Source: JAANXG01 sp034520625
Lineage (GTDB): Bacteria > Pseudomonadota > Gammaproteobacteria > Arenicellales > JAANXG01
Length of the DNA stretch: 64,000 nucleotides
NCBI GenBank assembly: GCA_034520625.1
Contig: JAXHNI010000008.1
Span: 434,001-498,000, forward strand
Direction: 5' to 3'
Positions within the stretch are counted from its first letter, which is position 1. Each line of letters starts with the position of its first letter. Made by a program: the position numbers and the translations under genes. Positions 33,704 through 42,449 of the stretch are shown here, in pieces. Below the pieces are notes generated by a model, which saw nothing but the letters and a program-made list of their open reading frames with translations, did not search any database and was not told where the DNA came from.

Positions 33704-35178
33704 CGGTCCGGGTTCTTCAGGTAGTCGGCGGCGCGCTCATCGCCCCGGTCGGCGGCGCTCTGGATCCAGTACAGGCCCAGCGCGTCGTTTTTCGATACCC
33801 CCTGCCCGTCGCGGTAAAGCATGCCCAGATTGTACTGCGCCTTGGCGTGGCCCTGCTGGGCGGCCTGCTGGTACCACCGAAAGGCCTCGTCAGGATCGGC
33901 ATCCACGCCCCAGCCGCTCTCGTACATGAAGCCCACCCCGTACTGGGCTTCCGCCACGCCTTTTTCGGCCAGCGGCCGCCACGCGGCGAAAGCGGTTTCG
34001 TAGTCCTGGGCGTTGAACGCCTGCTGGCCCTTGCGCAGGGCCTCCTGGTCGCCGCCGGCCGGGGAACCGGATGACGGCGAGGACGCCTCCGCCTCGGCGG
34101 CGCCGGAGGATTGACTATCGCTCTCATCCCCGGAACCATCCCCGGCCACGTCCGACGGCGCCCGCGTCGCGGGCTCCGGGTCCGGGTCCGCCGGCACGGC
34201 CGCCTCGACGGGTTGGGCGCCGTCGGCGTCCGTTCCCATCGGCAGGACCTCCCCCGCCGCTTCCGCCTGAATGGCCCGGAAGCTGCGGACCCAGGGCTCG
34301 GAGCCGGGCAGATCCCGAGCCAGCTCGGCCTGCGCGGCGCGGGCACGGGCGCGGTCCGCGAAACGTCCGTAGATGCCTTTGAACCAGGTCCGCCCGTCGA
34401 TCTCCGCCCGATAGATCCGCAGCTCGTCGGCTAGGCCATGATCCCGGGCAAACCCCCTTGCCGCCCCTTCCTCCGTGCCGGCGAACACCTGCACCGTCCA
34501 GTGGTCGGGGTTTTCATCCGACAGCGCCTTACCGCGGTCCGCCCCGACCGTCGCGGGCGGGGAATCCGCGGGCTGAGCGCCGCTGTCCGCCGTTTGGCCG
34601 GCGCGCCCCGCTTCGCCGCCCTCGCCGGCGCCCGGGTCCGGCGCGTTCATGTCGGCGAGCACCTGCCGCGCTCGCGAGTCGCCCAGCGCGGCGGCCTCGT
34701 TGAGCAGCGATACCGCGCGCCGGGTGTCCTGCGGCACGGCCTCGCCGCGGCGGTAGAGCGTCCCGAGGTTGTACAGCGCTTCCGCATGGCGCTGCTCCGC
34801 CGCCTTCTCCCACCAGGAAACCGCCTGGGAAACGTTCACTTCGGCGCCCTCGCCCCTGTAGTAGGCGGCACCGAGGTTGAACTGGGCATTGGCGTATCCG
34901 GCAAGGGCGGCGCGCCGGTACCAGCGAACCGCTTCAACGGCATCCGCTTCCACCCCCAGCCCCTGGGCATACAGGACGCCGATATTGAACGCGGCCACGA
35001 CGTCCCCGGACTCCGCCGCGGGCCGCCAGTGCTCGAGGGCGACGCGGTACTCACCGTTGGAATAGGCATCGAGGCCCTGCTCGAAGGCGCTCTGGGCCTG
35101 CGCGGCCCCGGCGATGATCAGCGCCGCCCCGGCCCACGCGAGCAGCGCGGCGCGCCGTACCGGCCTCCTACAACGCAT
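33700..35178 (-). CDS. Secreted Sel1-repeat/SPOR-domain protein
   Basis: About 492 residues from ATG 35178, which gives a signal peptide (RRAALLAWAGAALIIAGAAQ). Sel1/TPR-like repeats (AAFNIGVLYAQGLGVEADAV; AQFNLGAAYYRGEGAEVNVS) are followed by a SPOR domain (HWTVQVFAGTEEGAARGFA; WFKGIYGRFADRARARAAQA), an acidic linker and two more Sel1 repeats (AQYGVGFMYESGWGVDADPD; AQYNLGMLYRDGQGVSKNDA). SPOR domains bind denuded septal peptidoglycan, suggesting a periplasmic role. The start overlaps glnK by 11 bp and the end overlaps cpdA by 4 bp: a tight PII-Sel1/SPOR-CpdA operon. Function unknown. Confidence 0.85.
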   Translation of the reverse strand: MRCRRPVRRAALLAWAGAALIIAGAAQAQSAFEQGLDAYSNGEYRVALEHWRPAAESGDVVAAFNIGVLYAQGLGVEADAVEAVRWYRRAALAGYANAQFNLGAAYYRGEGAEVNVSQAVSWWEKAAEQRHAEALYNLGTLYRRGEAVPQDTRRAVSLLNEAAALGDSRARQVLADMNAPDPGAGEGGEAGRAGQTADSGAQPADSPPATVGADRGKALSDENPDHWTVQVFAGTEEGAARGFARDHGLADELRIYRAEIDGRTWFKGIYGRFADRARARAAQAELARDLPGSEPWVRSFRAIQAEAAGEVLPMGTDADGAQPVEAAVPADPDPEPATRAPSDVAGDGSGDESDSQSSGAAEAEASSPSSGSPAGGDQEALRKGQQAFNAQDYETAFAAWRPLAEKGVAEAQYGVGFMYESGWGVDADPDEAFRWYQQAAQQGHAKAQYNLGMLYRDGQGVSKNDALGLYWIQSAADRGDERAADYLKNPDR

Positions 35179-35506
35179 CCTGGTCCGTTTCGCCGGTCCG
35201 GATCCGCACCACCCGCTCGAGCCCGGTGACAAAGATCTTGCCGTCGCCGATTTTGTTGCTGCGCGCGGAATTGACAATAGCCTCGACGACGTCATCGAGC
35301 ACCTCATCGGCCACGGCGACCTCGATCTTGATCTTGGGCACGAAGTCCACCACGTATTCCGCGCCTCGATAGAGCTCCGTGTGGCCCTTCTGGCGCCCGA
35401 ACCCCTTGACCTCCGTGACCGTCATGCCCTTGATGCCGATCTCGCCCATTGCGTCCCGAACGTCGTCCAGTTTGAATGGCTTGATAATCGCTGTAACGAG
35501 TTTCAA
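35168..35506 (-). CDS. glnK: Nitrogen regulatory protein P-II (GlnK/GlnB type)
   Basis: Small trimeric nitrogen signal protein, substrate of the GlnD at 4.1-6.7 kb. The 112-residue product starts MKLVTAIIKPFKLDDVRDAM, has the T-loop KGHTELYRGAEYVVDFVPK with Tyr51 as uridylylation site, and ends GDGKIFVTGLERVVRIRTGE. MKLVT and the VAVADEVLDDVV region look more GlnK- than GlnB-like, but no amtB is adjacent, so the symbol is uncertain. It is first in a leftward operon with the Sel1/SPOR gene and cpdA. Confidence 0.9.
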   Translation of the reverse strand: MKLVTAIIKPFKLDDVRDAMGEIGIKGMTVTEVKGFGRQKGHTELYRGAEYVVDFVPKIKIEVAVADEVLDDVVEAIVNSARSNKIGDGKIFVTGLERVVRIRTGETDQDAL

Positions 35507-35791
35507 TTTCTGCCGCCCGCCTCCCGTGGTTGAGTGTTGATTGGCCCGAGATTGTATCGGATTGGCGCCCCGGTATGACCCCTCGCGGGCCGAACGGCAG
35601 AAAAGGTTTCTTCTGGAAGGCGCTGAAACGGAATTCGTATCGCGATTTGCACGGGTTCAGCAGATGTTTATTGACCGGGCCTGATGGATTCCACTACAAG
35701 TGCGCCTATTTCAAGGGGTCGGAGCGCTTGAAACGCCGATCGTCGATGTCGACGGTCCATAAATCGATTTTCCTTACAGCCCGGACGAGCC

Positions 35792-36763
35792 ATGGCCATT
35801 CACGTCAACGACCTGTATGCCGCCCGCCGCAATATCACCGGCGTGGCCTGCCGCACGCCTCTGGTTCCGGCCTGGTCCCTGTCCGGCGACCAGCGGGATA
35901 TCAGGCTGAAACTGGAGACCACGCAGCCCATGGGGGCCTTCAAGCTGCGCGGCGCCGCCAATGCCCTGGCCAGGCTGTCGCCGGACCAGGCCCGGAACGG
36001 GGTCGCCTGCGTGTCCACGGGCAACCACGGCCGGGCCGTCGCCTACGCCGCCCGCCGGCTGGGCATACCCGCTTACATCTGCATGTCCCGCCTGGTGCCG
36101 GAGAACAAGGTGGCGGCCATCAAGGCTGTCGGCGGCCAGGTACAGATTGCGGGAGACAGCCAGGACGAGGCCCAGCACGAGGTGAACCGCCTGGTCACCG
36201 AGCAGGGCATGACCGAGATTCCGCCCTTTGACCACTTCGACGTGGTGGCCGGCCAGGGCACCATCGGCATCGAGCTGGTGGAGGACTTTCCCGAGCTCGA
36301 CACCGTCATCGTGCCCCTGTCCGGAGGCGGCCTGATCGCCGGCGTGGCGCTGGCGGTGAAAACCCTGGTTCCCGGTGTCCGGGTCATCGGCTTGTCCATG
36401 GAGAAGGGCGCGGCCATGTACGAAAGCATCCGCGAGGGCCGTCCCGTGGAAGTGAGCGAGCAGGCCTCCCTCGCCGATTCGCTGGGCGGCGGCATCGGCC
36501 TGGAGAACCGGTACACCTTCGCCATGGTCCGCGACCTGGTGGACGAGATCCGCATCGTGCCCGAGACGCAAATCGCCGGGGCTATGCGCGCCCTCTACCG
36601 GCAGGAAGGCTGGGTGGCGGAAGGCGCCGGTGCCATCGGCCTGGTTCCCCTGCTCCATGACCTGGACGTGAATGTCGGACGGAATATCGCGATCGTCGTG
36701 TCGGGTAAAAATATCGACATGGATCTGTTTGCCAGGGTGATGGACGGGGAAGTACCGTATTGA
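35792..36763 (+). CDS. eutB: Hydroxyectoine utilization dehydratase EutB
   Basis: PLP-dependent threonine-dehydratase-like enzyme of hydroxyectoine breakdown. The 323-residue product has the PLP-Lys motif TTQPMGAFKLRGAANAL, CVSTGNHGRAVAYAARRLGI and the phosphate-binding VPLSGGGLIAGVALAV. It is first in a rightward run with eutC-doeA-doeB, which distinguishes it from ordinary threonine dehydratase; no C-terminal ACT domain is present. By known pathway proposals it acts on the hydroxylated diaminobutyrate intermediate together with EutC. Confidence 0.88.
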   Translation: MAIHVNDLYAARRNITGVACRTPLVPAWSLSGDQRDIRLKLETTQPMGAFKLRGAANALARLSPDQARNGVACVSTGNHGRAVAYAARRLGIPAYICMSRLVPENKVAAIKAVGGQVQIAGDSQDEAQHEVNRLVTEQGMTEIPPFDHFDVVAGQGTIGIELVEDFPELDTVIVPLSGGGLIAGVALAVKTLVPGVRVIGLSMEKGAAMYESIREGRPVEVSEQASLADSLGGGIGLENRYTFAMVRDLVDEIRIVPETQIAGAMRALYRQEGWVAEGAGAIGLVPLLHDLDVNVGRNIAIVVSGKNIDMDLFARVMDGEVPY

Positions 36764-36767
36764 TGGA

Positions 36768-36850
36768 GTTGGGGGTTCGGATTAATCACCCACCGTAGGA
36801 GGCCAGCCCCCTGGCCGATTATTTGTTGTTGCAGGGTTCGGGGTTCGAGG
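36768..36850 (-). repeat. GGGGTTCGG-bounded repeat, copy 1
   Basis: Between eutB and eutC: GGGGGTTCGGATTAATCACC, a palindromic GGCCAG-CCCC-CTGGCC core, CGATTAT, then GGGTTCGGGGTTCGAG. It matches the reverse complement of 44632-44747. A fragment with two GGGGTTCGG units lies at about 39048-39064. Confidence 0.75.
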
Positions 36851-36859
36851 AGATATGGC

Positions 36860-37852
36860 ATGCCGGAAATCAAGATACTGACCGAGGGGGAGCTGCGCGA
36901 GGCCGTGGTGCTGGACGTCCGGTCAGTCGACATCATCGAGCAGGCGTTCGCGGCCCTGGCGCGGGGCGGCGTGATCATGCCGCCGATACTCAGCATGGCC
37001 ATCGAGGAGAAGCACGGCGAGGTCGACGTCAAGACCGCCTACGTGCCGGGCATGGACCTGTTCGCCATCAAGGCCAGCCCGGGTTTCTTCGATAATCCCG
37101 CCAGGGGCCTGCCGAGCCTCAGCGGCCTGATGATCCTGTTCGATTCGGATACCGGCATCGTCCGCGCGGTTCTGCTCGACAACGGCTACCTGACGGATCT
37201 TAGGACCGCGGCGGCCGGGGCAGTGGCGGCCCGGCACCTGGCTCCGGCATCCCCCGGCACGGTCGGCGTCATCGGCGCTGGCACCCAGGCGGAGCTCCAG
37301 TTGCAGGCCCTGGCCCTGGTCCGTTCTTTCGATCGGGCGCTGGTCTGGGCACGCGACCCGGCGCGCGGTGAGGCGTATGCTCGGCGGATGACGGACCGGC
37401 TCGGTTTACCGGTGGCCGTTGCCGAGTCCGCGGAACGCTGCGTGCGCGGGTCACAGGTGGTGATCACCACGACCCCGGCACGCGCGCCGGTGGTGCAGGC
37501 CGCCTGGCTTCAGCCGGGCCAGCACATCACCGCGATGGGTTCCGACTCGCCGGACAAGAACGAGCTCGACCCCGCCATCGTCGCAAATGCAGACCGCTTC
37601 GTCTGCGACCGCCGCAGCCAGTCCCTGGCCCAGGGCGAGCTCCGGGCGGCGGTTGCCGCAGGGGCGGTCGGGGAGGACTTTCCGGCGGACGAGCTGGGGG
37701 AGATCATCATCGGCAACAGGCCCGGTCGAACGGACGAGGAAATGACCACGGTGTGCGACCTGACGGGAACCGGGGTCCAGGACACGGCCATCGCCAATCA
37801 TGCCTATCATGCAGCCTTGCGCAACCAAGCGGGTACAACCATAACCACCTGA
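36860..37852 (+). CDS. eutC: Ectoine utilization protein EutC (cyclodeaminase family)
   Basis: 330-residue member of the ornithine cyclodeaminase/mu-crystallin family, NAD-binding, proposed to act with EutB in hydroxyectoine catabolism. Visible: KTAYVPGMDLFAIKASPGFF and DNGYLTDLRTAAAGAVAARH (family substrate motif), the Rossmann start VGVIGAGTQAELQLQALALV and ITAMGSDSPDKNELDPAIVA. Context between eutB and doeA makes the assignment strong. A GAGGAG-type ribosome site precedes the ATG. Confidence 0.88.
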   Translation: MPEIKILTEGELREAVVLDVRSVDIIEQAFAALARGGVIMPPILSMAIEEKHGEVDVKTAYVPGMDLFAIKASPGFFDNPARGLPSLSGLMILFDSDTGIVRAVLLDNGYLTDLRTAAAGAVAARHLAPASPGTVGVIGAGTQAELQLQALALVRSFDRALVWARDPARGEAYARRMTDRLGLPVAVAESAERCVRGSQVVITTTPARAPVVQAAWLQPGQHITAMGSDSPDKNELDPAIVANADRFVCDRRSQSLAQGELRAAVAAGAVGEDFPADELGEIIIGNRPGRTDEEMTTVCDLTGTGVQDTAIANHAYHAALRNQAGTTITT

Positions 37853-37868
37853 ACGGGGAACGAGCGAG

Positions 37869-39041
37869 ATGAGATTTGAACGCGCTGAGTACGTGATGCG
37901 GCTGAACCGCGTCAAAGAAGCCATGCACCGACGCGGCATCGAGCTGCTGGTGGTCGCCAATCCGGCGAACATGTACTACCTGACCGGCTACGACGGCTGG
38001 TCATTTTACGTGCCTCAAGTGATCCTGGTGGAGCTCAACGAGGACAGCCCGGTGTGGATCGGCCGGGGCATGGACGCCAACGCGGCGCGCGTCACCACCA
38101 GCCTGAAGGACGACTGCATCATCCCCTACCCCGACGAGTACGTGCAGTCCCTGGTGCAGCATCCCATGGACTTCGTGGCCGATTACATCCGCGCCCGGGA
38201 CTGGGACCGCAAGTTCATCGGCGTCGAGATGGACGCCTATTATTTCACGGCAATGGCCAACGACTCACTGCGCCACGGTCTGCCGGATGCCCGCTTCATC
38301 GACGCGCGCAACCTGGTGAACTGGGTGCGCCTGATCAAGTCACCGCAGGAAATCGAATACATGCGCCAGGCCGCGCGGATACTGGAGCGCGTCATGGACG
38401 TCGCCGTAAACGCCATCCAGCCAGGCGTCCGGCAGTGCGACGCCGTCGCCCAGATCTACCACGCCCAGATCAGCGGCACCGAGGAATACGGCGGCGATTA
38501 CACGTCGATCTGCCCGATGCTGCCCACCGGCATTGGCACCTCGACGCCGCACCTGACCTGGAGCGACGAGCCGTTCAAGCCGAACGAGACCACGATCGTG
38601 GAGCTGGCTGCCGCCCGCTACCGGTACCACGCGCCCATGGCACGCACCATCCACCTGGGCGAGCCGCCCCAGAACCTGGCGGACACCGCCGAAATCGTGG
38701 TGGAAGGCATTCACAACGTGTTGGAATTCGTCAGGCCCGGCGTCACCTGCGAGCAGATCGAGGAGGTGTGGCGCAACACCATCGCCAAGTACGGCATCGT
38801 CAAGAACTCCCGCTGCGGCTATGCCATCGGGCTCAATTATCCGCCGGACTGGGGCGAGCACACCATCAGCATCCGCCCGGGCGACAAGACCATCATGCAG
38901 CCCAACACCGCGTTTCATTTCATGCCCGGCATCTGGATGAACGACTGGGGCGTGGAAATCAGCGAGCCGGTCCTGGTGACCGAGGACGGCTGCGAGACGT
39001 TCGCGGACGTGCCGCGGCAGTTGATCGTGAAGGACGTCTGA
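37869..39041 (+). CDS. doeA: Ectoine hydrolase DoeA
   Basis: Opens the ectoine ring to N-acetyl-L-2,4-diaminobutyrate. The 390-residue creatinase/M24-fold protein has the N-terminal half LVVANPANMYYLTGYDGWSF and the catalytic half with LVNWVRLIKSPQEIEYMRQA, CGYAIGLNYPPDWGEHTISI and FHFMPGIWMNDWGVEISEPV. The Asp pair of metal-dependent M24 peptidases is absent (VELAAARYRYHAPMART), as in other DoeA proteins. It is directly upstream of doeB. Two paralogs lie at 45.8-48.2 kb; this copy sits in the canonical context. Confidence 0.93.
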   Translation: MRFERAEYVMRLNRVKEAMHRRGIELLVVANPANMYYLTGYDGWSFYVPQVILVELNEDSPVWIGRGMDANAARVTTSLKDDCIIPYPDEYVQSLVQHPMDFVADYIRARDWDRKFIGVEMDAYYFTAMANDSLRHGLPDARFIDARNLVNWVRLIKSPQEIEYMRQAARILERVMDVAVNAIQPGVRQCDAVAQIYHAQISGTEEYGGDYTSICPMLPTGIGTSTPHLTWSDEPFKPNETTIVELAAARYRYHAPMARTIHLGEPPQNLADTAEIVVEGIHNVLEFVRPGVTCEQIEEVWRNTIAKYGIVKNSRCGYAIGLNYPPDWGEHTISIRPGDKTIMQPNTAFHFMPGIWMNDWGVEISEPVLVTEDGCETFADVPRQLIVKDV

Positions 39042-39114
39042 CGGCCGGGGTTCGGGGTTCGGGTCACCGATCACCTCCTACATGCCGCGTATAGAAGGTG
39101 ATACAGTCCCAGGC

Positions 39115-40107
39115 ATGCGCAATAACCCCATTGCATCCACTGTCGACTTCGACGCTGAAGGCGTCCATCACGGCCACTTGAAGCTGCCCTGGTCCCACGA
39201 CGAGTCGGCGTGGGGCGCCATCATGATCCCCGTCACCGTGGTCCGCAACGGCGACGGCCCCACGGCGATCCTGACCGGGGCAAACCACGGCGACGAGTAC
39301 GAGGGCCCCACGGCGCTGCTGGATCTCGCTTCCCGCATCGAAGCCACCGAAGTCCAGGGTCGGGTCATCATCGTGCCCATGATGAACTACCCGGCATTCC
39401 AGGCAGGCAGGCGCACCTCCCCCATCGACAGCGGCAACCTCAACCGGCTGTTCCCCGGCGCGCCGGACGGCACGGTGACCGAGAAGATCGCCGACTACTT
39501 CCAGCGCACGCTGCTGCCGATGTCCGATTACGTGCTGGACATCCACTCCGGCGGCAGGACTCTGGACTTCGTCCCCTTCGCCGCCGCCCACGTGCTCGAG
39601 GACAAGCGCCAGCAGGAGGCCTGCGTGGCCGCCATGCGGGCCTTCAACGCGCCCTACAGCACCATGCTGCTGGAGCTGGACAGTGTCGGGATGTACGACT
39701 CCGCCGCCGAGGACATGGGCAAGGTGTTCGTGTCCACGGAGCTCGGCGGCGGCGGCTCCACCACCCGGCGCAGCGTGGAGATCGCCCGGCGCGGAGTGCG
39801 CAATTTTCTGATTCACACCGGGATCATGACGGGCGAGCCCAGCCATGAAGCCACCGTCGACATCGATATGCCGGACGGGCGCTGCTACGTCACCAGCTAC
39901 TCCAGCGGCCTGGTGGAGTTCGTCGTGGATCTCGGCGAGCCCGTCAAGGAAGGGGATGTGGTGGCGCGGGTGCACGACACCACCCGGACGGGCTCGGCAC
40001 CCGCGGAGTACAGAACGAATATCGACGGTATCCTGGTGGGCCGCCACTTCCCGGGAACGACCAGGATGGGCGACAGTCTCGCGGTGATCGGCGTGCCCGC
40101 CGCATAG
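39115..40107 (+). CDS. doeB: N-alpha-acetyl-L-2,4-diaminobutyrate deacetylase DoeB
   Basis: Zn deacetylase of the AstE/AspA superfamily that forms L-2,4-diaminobutyrate after DoeA. The 330-residue product from ATG 39115 begins MRNNPIASTVDFDAEGVHHG, the usual DoeB start; an in-frame ATG 33 bp upstream is less likely. Metal motif TGANHGDEYEGPTALLDLA (His, Glu), IDSGNLNRLFPGAPDG and YVLDIHSGGRTLDF (His) are intact. It is 73 bp downstream of doeA. Confidence 0.92.
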   Translation: MRNNPIASTVDFDAEGVHHGHLKLPWSHDESAWGAIMIPVTVVRNGDGPTAILTGANHGDEYEGPTALLDLASRIEATEVQGRVIIVPMMNYPAFQAGRRTSPIDSGNLNRLFPGAPDGTVTEKIADYFQRTLLPMSDYVLDIHSGGRTLDFVPFAAAHVLEDKRQQEACVAAMRAFNAPYSTMLLELDSVGMYDSAAEDMGKVFVSTELGGGGSTTRRSVEIARRGVRNFLIHTGIMTGEPSHEATVDIDMPDGRCYVTSYSSGLVEFVVDLGEPVKEGDVVARVHDTTRTGSAPAEYRTNIDGILVGRHFPGTTRMGDSLAVIGVPAA

Positions 40108-40243
40108 GTCTAACCCCATTCCGGCATCCTTCGATTCCGTCGGCGGGCCCGCGCAGCCGGTTCTGCGGATCGTCGACGCTCTGGCCGGCGGCGACACCAC
40201 CCGCGTCATCATCGGCGGCGCGCCGGCGCTGAACGGCGCCACG

Positions 40244-41071
40244 GTGCGGGAACAATGCGCCGACTTCGCCCGGCGCTTCGATCACCTGCGCCTCATGCTC
40301 ATCCAGCCGCCCCACGGCGCCCTGCACATGTGCCCGGTCCTGCTCCTACCGCCCGGCGCGCCGGACACGGACTTCGGCGTGATCATCATGGAGTCCATGG
40401 GCTACCCGCCGATATCCGGCTCGAATCTGTTCTGCGCCGCCGCCGTGGCCCTGGAACGCGGATTCGCCGTCATGCGTGAACCGGAAACCCGGCTGCGGGT
40501 CGAGACGCCGGCGGGAATCGTCGCGCTCACCGCCCAGTGCCGGGATGGGCGCTGCCGGCGTGTCGAGTTCGAAAACACCCCCGCCCGAATCAGGAAGTCG
40601 TTGAGCGTCGAGATCGAATCGACGGCCGCCCCCGTACCGGTGACCCTGATCTCCGCCGGCGTCGATTACGCCGTGGTGGATGCCGGGGACCCGGGTATCC
40701 CGCTGGCATCGGAATCCGGCGACGCGCTGATCCGCGCGGGAGAAGCGCTCGCCACCGGCGCTGACACCGACTTCGTTCTATTTCACGGGCCGATTCACGT
40801 CACTCCGCCTGGCGCGGACTGCACGGTGGCGGTATTCCAGAATCCCGGCGTCATCTGCCGAAGCCCGACGGGCACCGGCACCTCCGCCATGCTGGTGCTG
40901 GCGCACGCCCGCGGCCTGTTGGGCCCCGGGCAGCCGTTGACCACCCGCTCCCCCACCGGCGGTAGTTTCCTGGGGCGGATCCTGTCCATTCAGGAGACTG
41001 CCGACGGCGCCATACTGCGGACCTTGATCGCCGGCGACGTGACCACCGGCGTGGAACTCAGCCTCCCCTGA
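40244..41071 (+). CDS. Proline-racemase-family protein of the ectoine cluster (catalytic Cys both replaced)
   Basis: Two-lobed diaminopimelate-epimerase-fold enzyme. The region where racemases have MCGHG reads ISGSN (Cys to Ser), and the second site PCGTGTSA reads SPTGTGTSAM (Cys to Thr), so classical racemase chemistry is not expected. Family similarity extends upstream of the first GTG (VLRIVDALAGGDTTRVIIGG) in the same frame to about 40118, where only ATT (40118) or CTG (40163) could start; the true start is therefore unresolved, or the 5' end is damaged. It lies downstream of doeB, implying a role in hydroxyectoine-derived stereoisomers. Confidence 0.72.
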   Translation: MREQCADFARRFDHLRLMLIQPPHGALHMCPVLLLPPGAPDTDFGVIIMESMGYPPISGSNLFCAAAVALERGFAVMREPETRLRVETPAGIVALTAQCRDGRCRRVEFENTPARIRKSLSVEIESTAAPVPVTLISAGVDYAVVDAGDPGIPLASESGDALIRAGEALATGADTDFVLFHGPIHVTPPGADCTVAVFQNPGVICRSPTGTGTSAMLVLAHARGLLGPGQPLTTRSPTGGSFLGRILSIQETADGAILRTLIAGDVTTGVELSLP

Positions 41072-41105
41072 CCCGCCGAAAGGCTGACGCGCCCCGAAAC
41101 CTGCC

Positions 41106-41137
41106 CTTGTGGGTCGGGCTCGACGGCCGACATGTAC
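41106..41137 (+). repeat. GTCGGGC hairpin repeat, copy c
   Basis: TTGTGGGTCGGGCTCGACGG then CCGACATGTA, 35 bp past the proline-racemase-like stop. The stem GTCGG/CCGAC is preserved. The gene-free stretch 41072-41451 otherwise holds the ehuB promoter. Confidence 0.65.
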
Positions 41138-41258
41138 CCCTGAGTTGAGGACGGGTCGCCGCCCCCCCCCGCCTTTCCTGCGCAATCGGGTGCAACTGTC
41201 CGCGAAAAAAGCAAAAGTGTACTTACTGGCCGTTCACTAGTCTTTTCACAGCAATTTG

Positions 41259-41288
41259 TTGATTCATTGTATACATCATGGTTATAGT
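41259..41288 (+). promoter_or_regulatory. Predicted ehuB promoter with GntR-type operator
   Basis: TTGATT (41259-41264) and TATAGT (41283-41288) are spaced by 18 bp. The spacer contains TTGTATACA (41267-41275), whose TGTATACA is a perfect palindrome. Near-identical sites flank the GntR gene (45468-45477, 45589-45597), so that regulator is the likely binder. About 160 nt of leader separate it from the ehuB ATG. Confidence 0.62.
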
Positions 41289-41451
41289 ACCCCTGTATTA
41301 TCAGAAAAATCGTCACAACGAGACCAGTGATTGACGGCACGGCAACTGCTGTCGAATCATGGCGTGATGGGTGAAGTGACCGGCGAGCCGCACCGGTCAG
41401 CCGGGCGGCTTCGTACGAACCAACCGACAATAGAAGCAACCGGAGGACACC

Positions 41452-42297
41452 ATGAGGAAAGTACTGATCACCGTTGCCGCCGTTCTGGCAACCGCCATAG
41501 CGGTTCCCGCATTTTCGGATTCCATCACCGACCGCATCGAGAACGGCGAACCGATTCGCCTGGGATTCGCCAACGAGGTGCCCTGGGCCTACCCGGGCGA
41601 AAACAACGAGCCGCTGGGCTTCGTCAACGCATTCGTGCTTGGGGTGCTCGGCGAGATGGGTTATGACCGCGACGACCTGGAACCGGTGGTCACCGAGTGG
41701 GGCGGCCTGATCCCGGGGCTGCAGGCCAACCGCTTCGATATCGTCACCGGGGGCATGTATATCCTCAGCAGCCGCTGCGAGAACATTGCGTTCTCCGATC
41801 CCATGGCGGAGGTTGCCGACGCCTTCCTAGTCGCCCCGGGCAACCCCAAGAACATTCACAACTACGAAGACATCAGGGAAGCGGACGCCGTTCTGGTGAC
41901 CGGCGCCGGCTACAACACCGTCGAAGACGCCAAGAGCGCCGGCGTCCCCGAAAGCAATATCATGACGGTACCCGGCCCCACAGAGATCCTGGCCGCAGTC
42001 AGGGCCGGCCGCGCCGATGCCGGCGGCGGCACCTACTTCACGGTGCAGAACCTTGCCGCCGAAAGCGGCGGGGAAGTCGAAGTATCCGATCCCGCGAAAA
42101 TGCCCAAGGATCTCAAGAACTGGGTCGGCATAGGCTTCCGCAAGAGCGATACGGAATTCCTGGAGCAGTTCAATGCCGCCATGGCGGATTATCTGGGCTC
42201 CGACGCCATGCTGGAGGCCGTGGCGGAGTACGGTTACACGGCGTCGAACGTCCCGGGGGACGATGCCAGCACGGAGTGGGCCTGCGAAAATCGTTGA
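41452..42297 (+). CDS. ehuB: Ectoine/hydroxyectoine ABC transporter, substrate-binding protein EhuB
   Basis: Periplasmic cluster-3 (amino-acid type) binding protein that delivers ectoines to EhuCD. The 281-residue product has a signal peptide (MRKVLITVAAVLATAIAVPA, cleavage near FSDS), then IRLGFANEVPWAYPG, GFVNAFVLGVLGEMGYDRDD and GLQANRFDIVTGGMYILSSR, the EhuB pattern. It is first of ehuB-C-D-A, after a 380-bp intergenic region with a plausible regulated promoter. Confidence 0.93.
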   Translation: MRKVLITVAAVLATAIAVPAFSDSITDRIENGEPIRLGFANEVPWAYPGENNEPLGFVNAFVLGVLGEMGYDRDDLEPVVTEWGGLIPGLQANRFDIVTGGMYILSSRCENIAFSDPMAEVADAFLVAPGNPKNIHNYEDIREADAVLVTGAGYNTVEDAKSAGVPESNIMTVPGPTEILAAVRAGRADAGGGTYFTVQNLAAESGGEVEVSDPAKMPKDLKNWVGIGFRKSDTEFLEQFNAAMADYLGSDAMLEAVAEYGYTASNVPGDDASTEWACENR

Positions 42298-42449
42298 TGC
42301 GGCCCGGACGTCCGGCGTAATACGTTGAGCATTTCCTCCCGGCGGCGGGCAGCGCCCTCCGGCGTTGCCCGCCGTCCTGCGGCCGCCCCCGGCATCGCGA
42401 ACTGAACAAGCACGGCCCTTGAGGCGCGGATTCCGGGGACGGGGATCTC

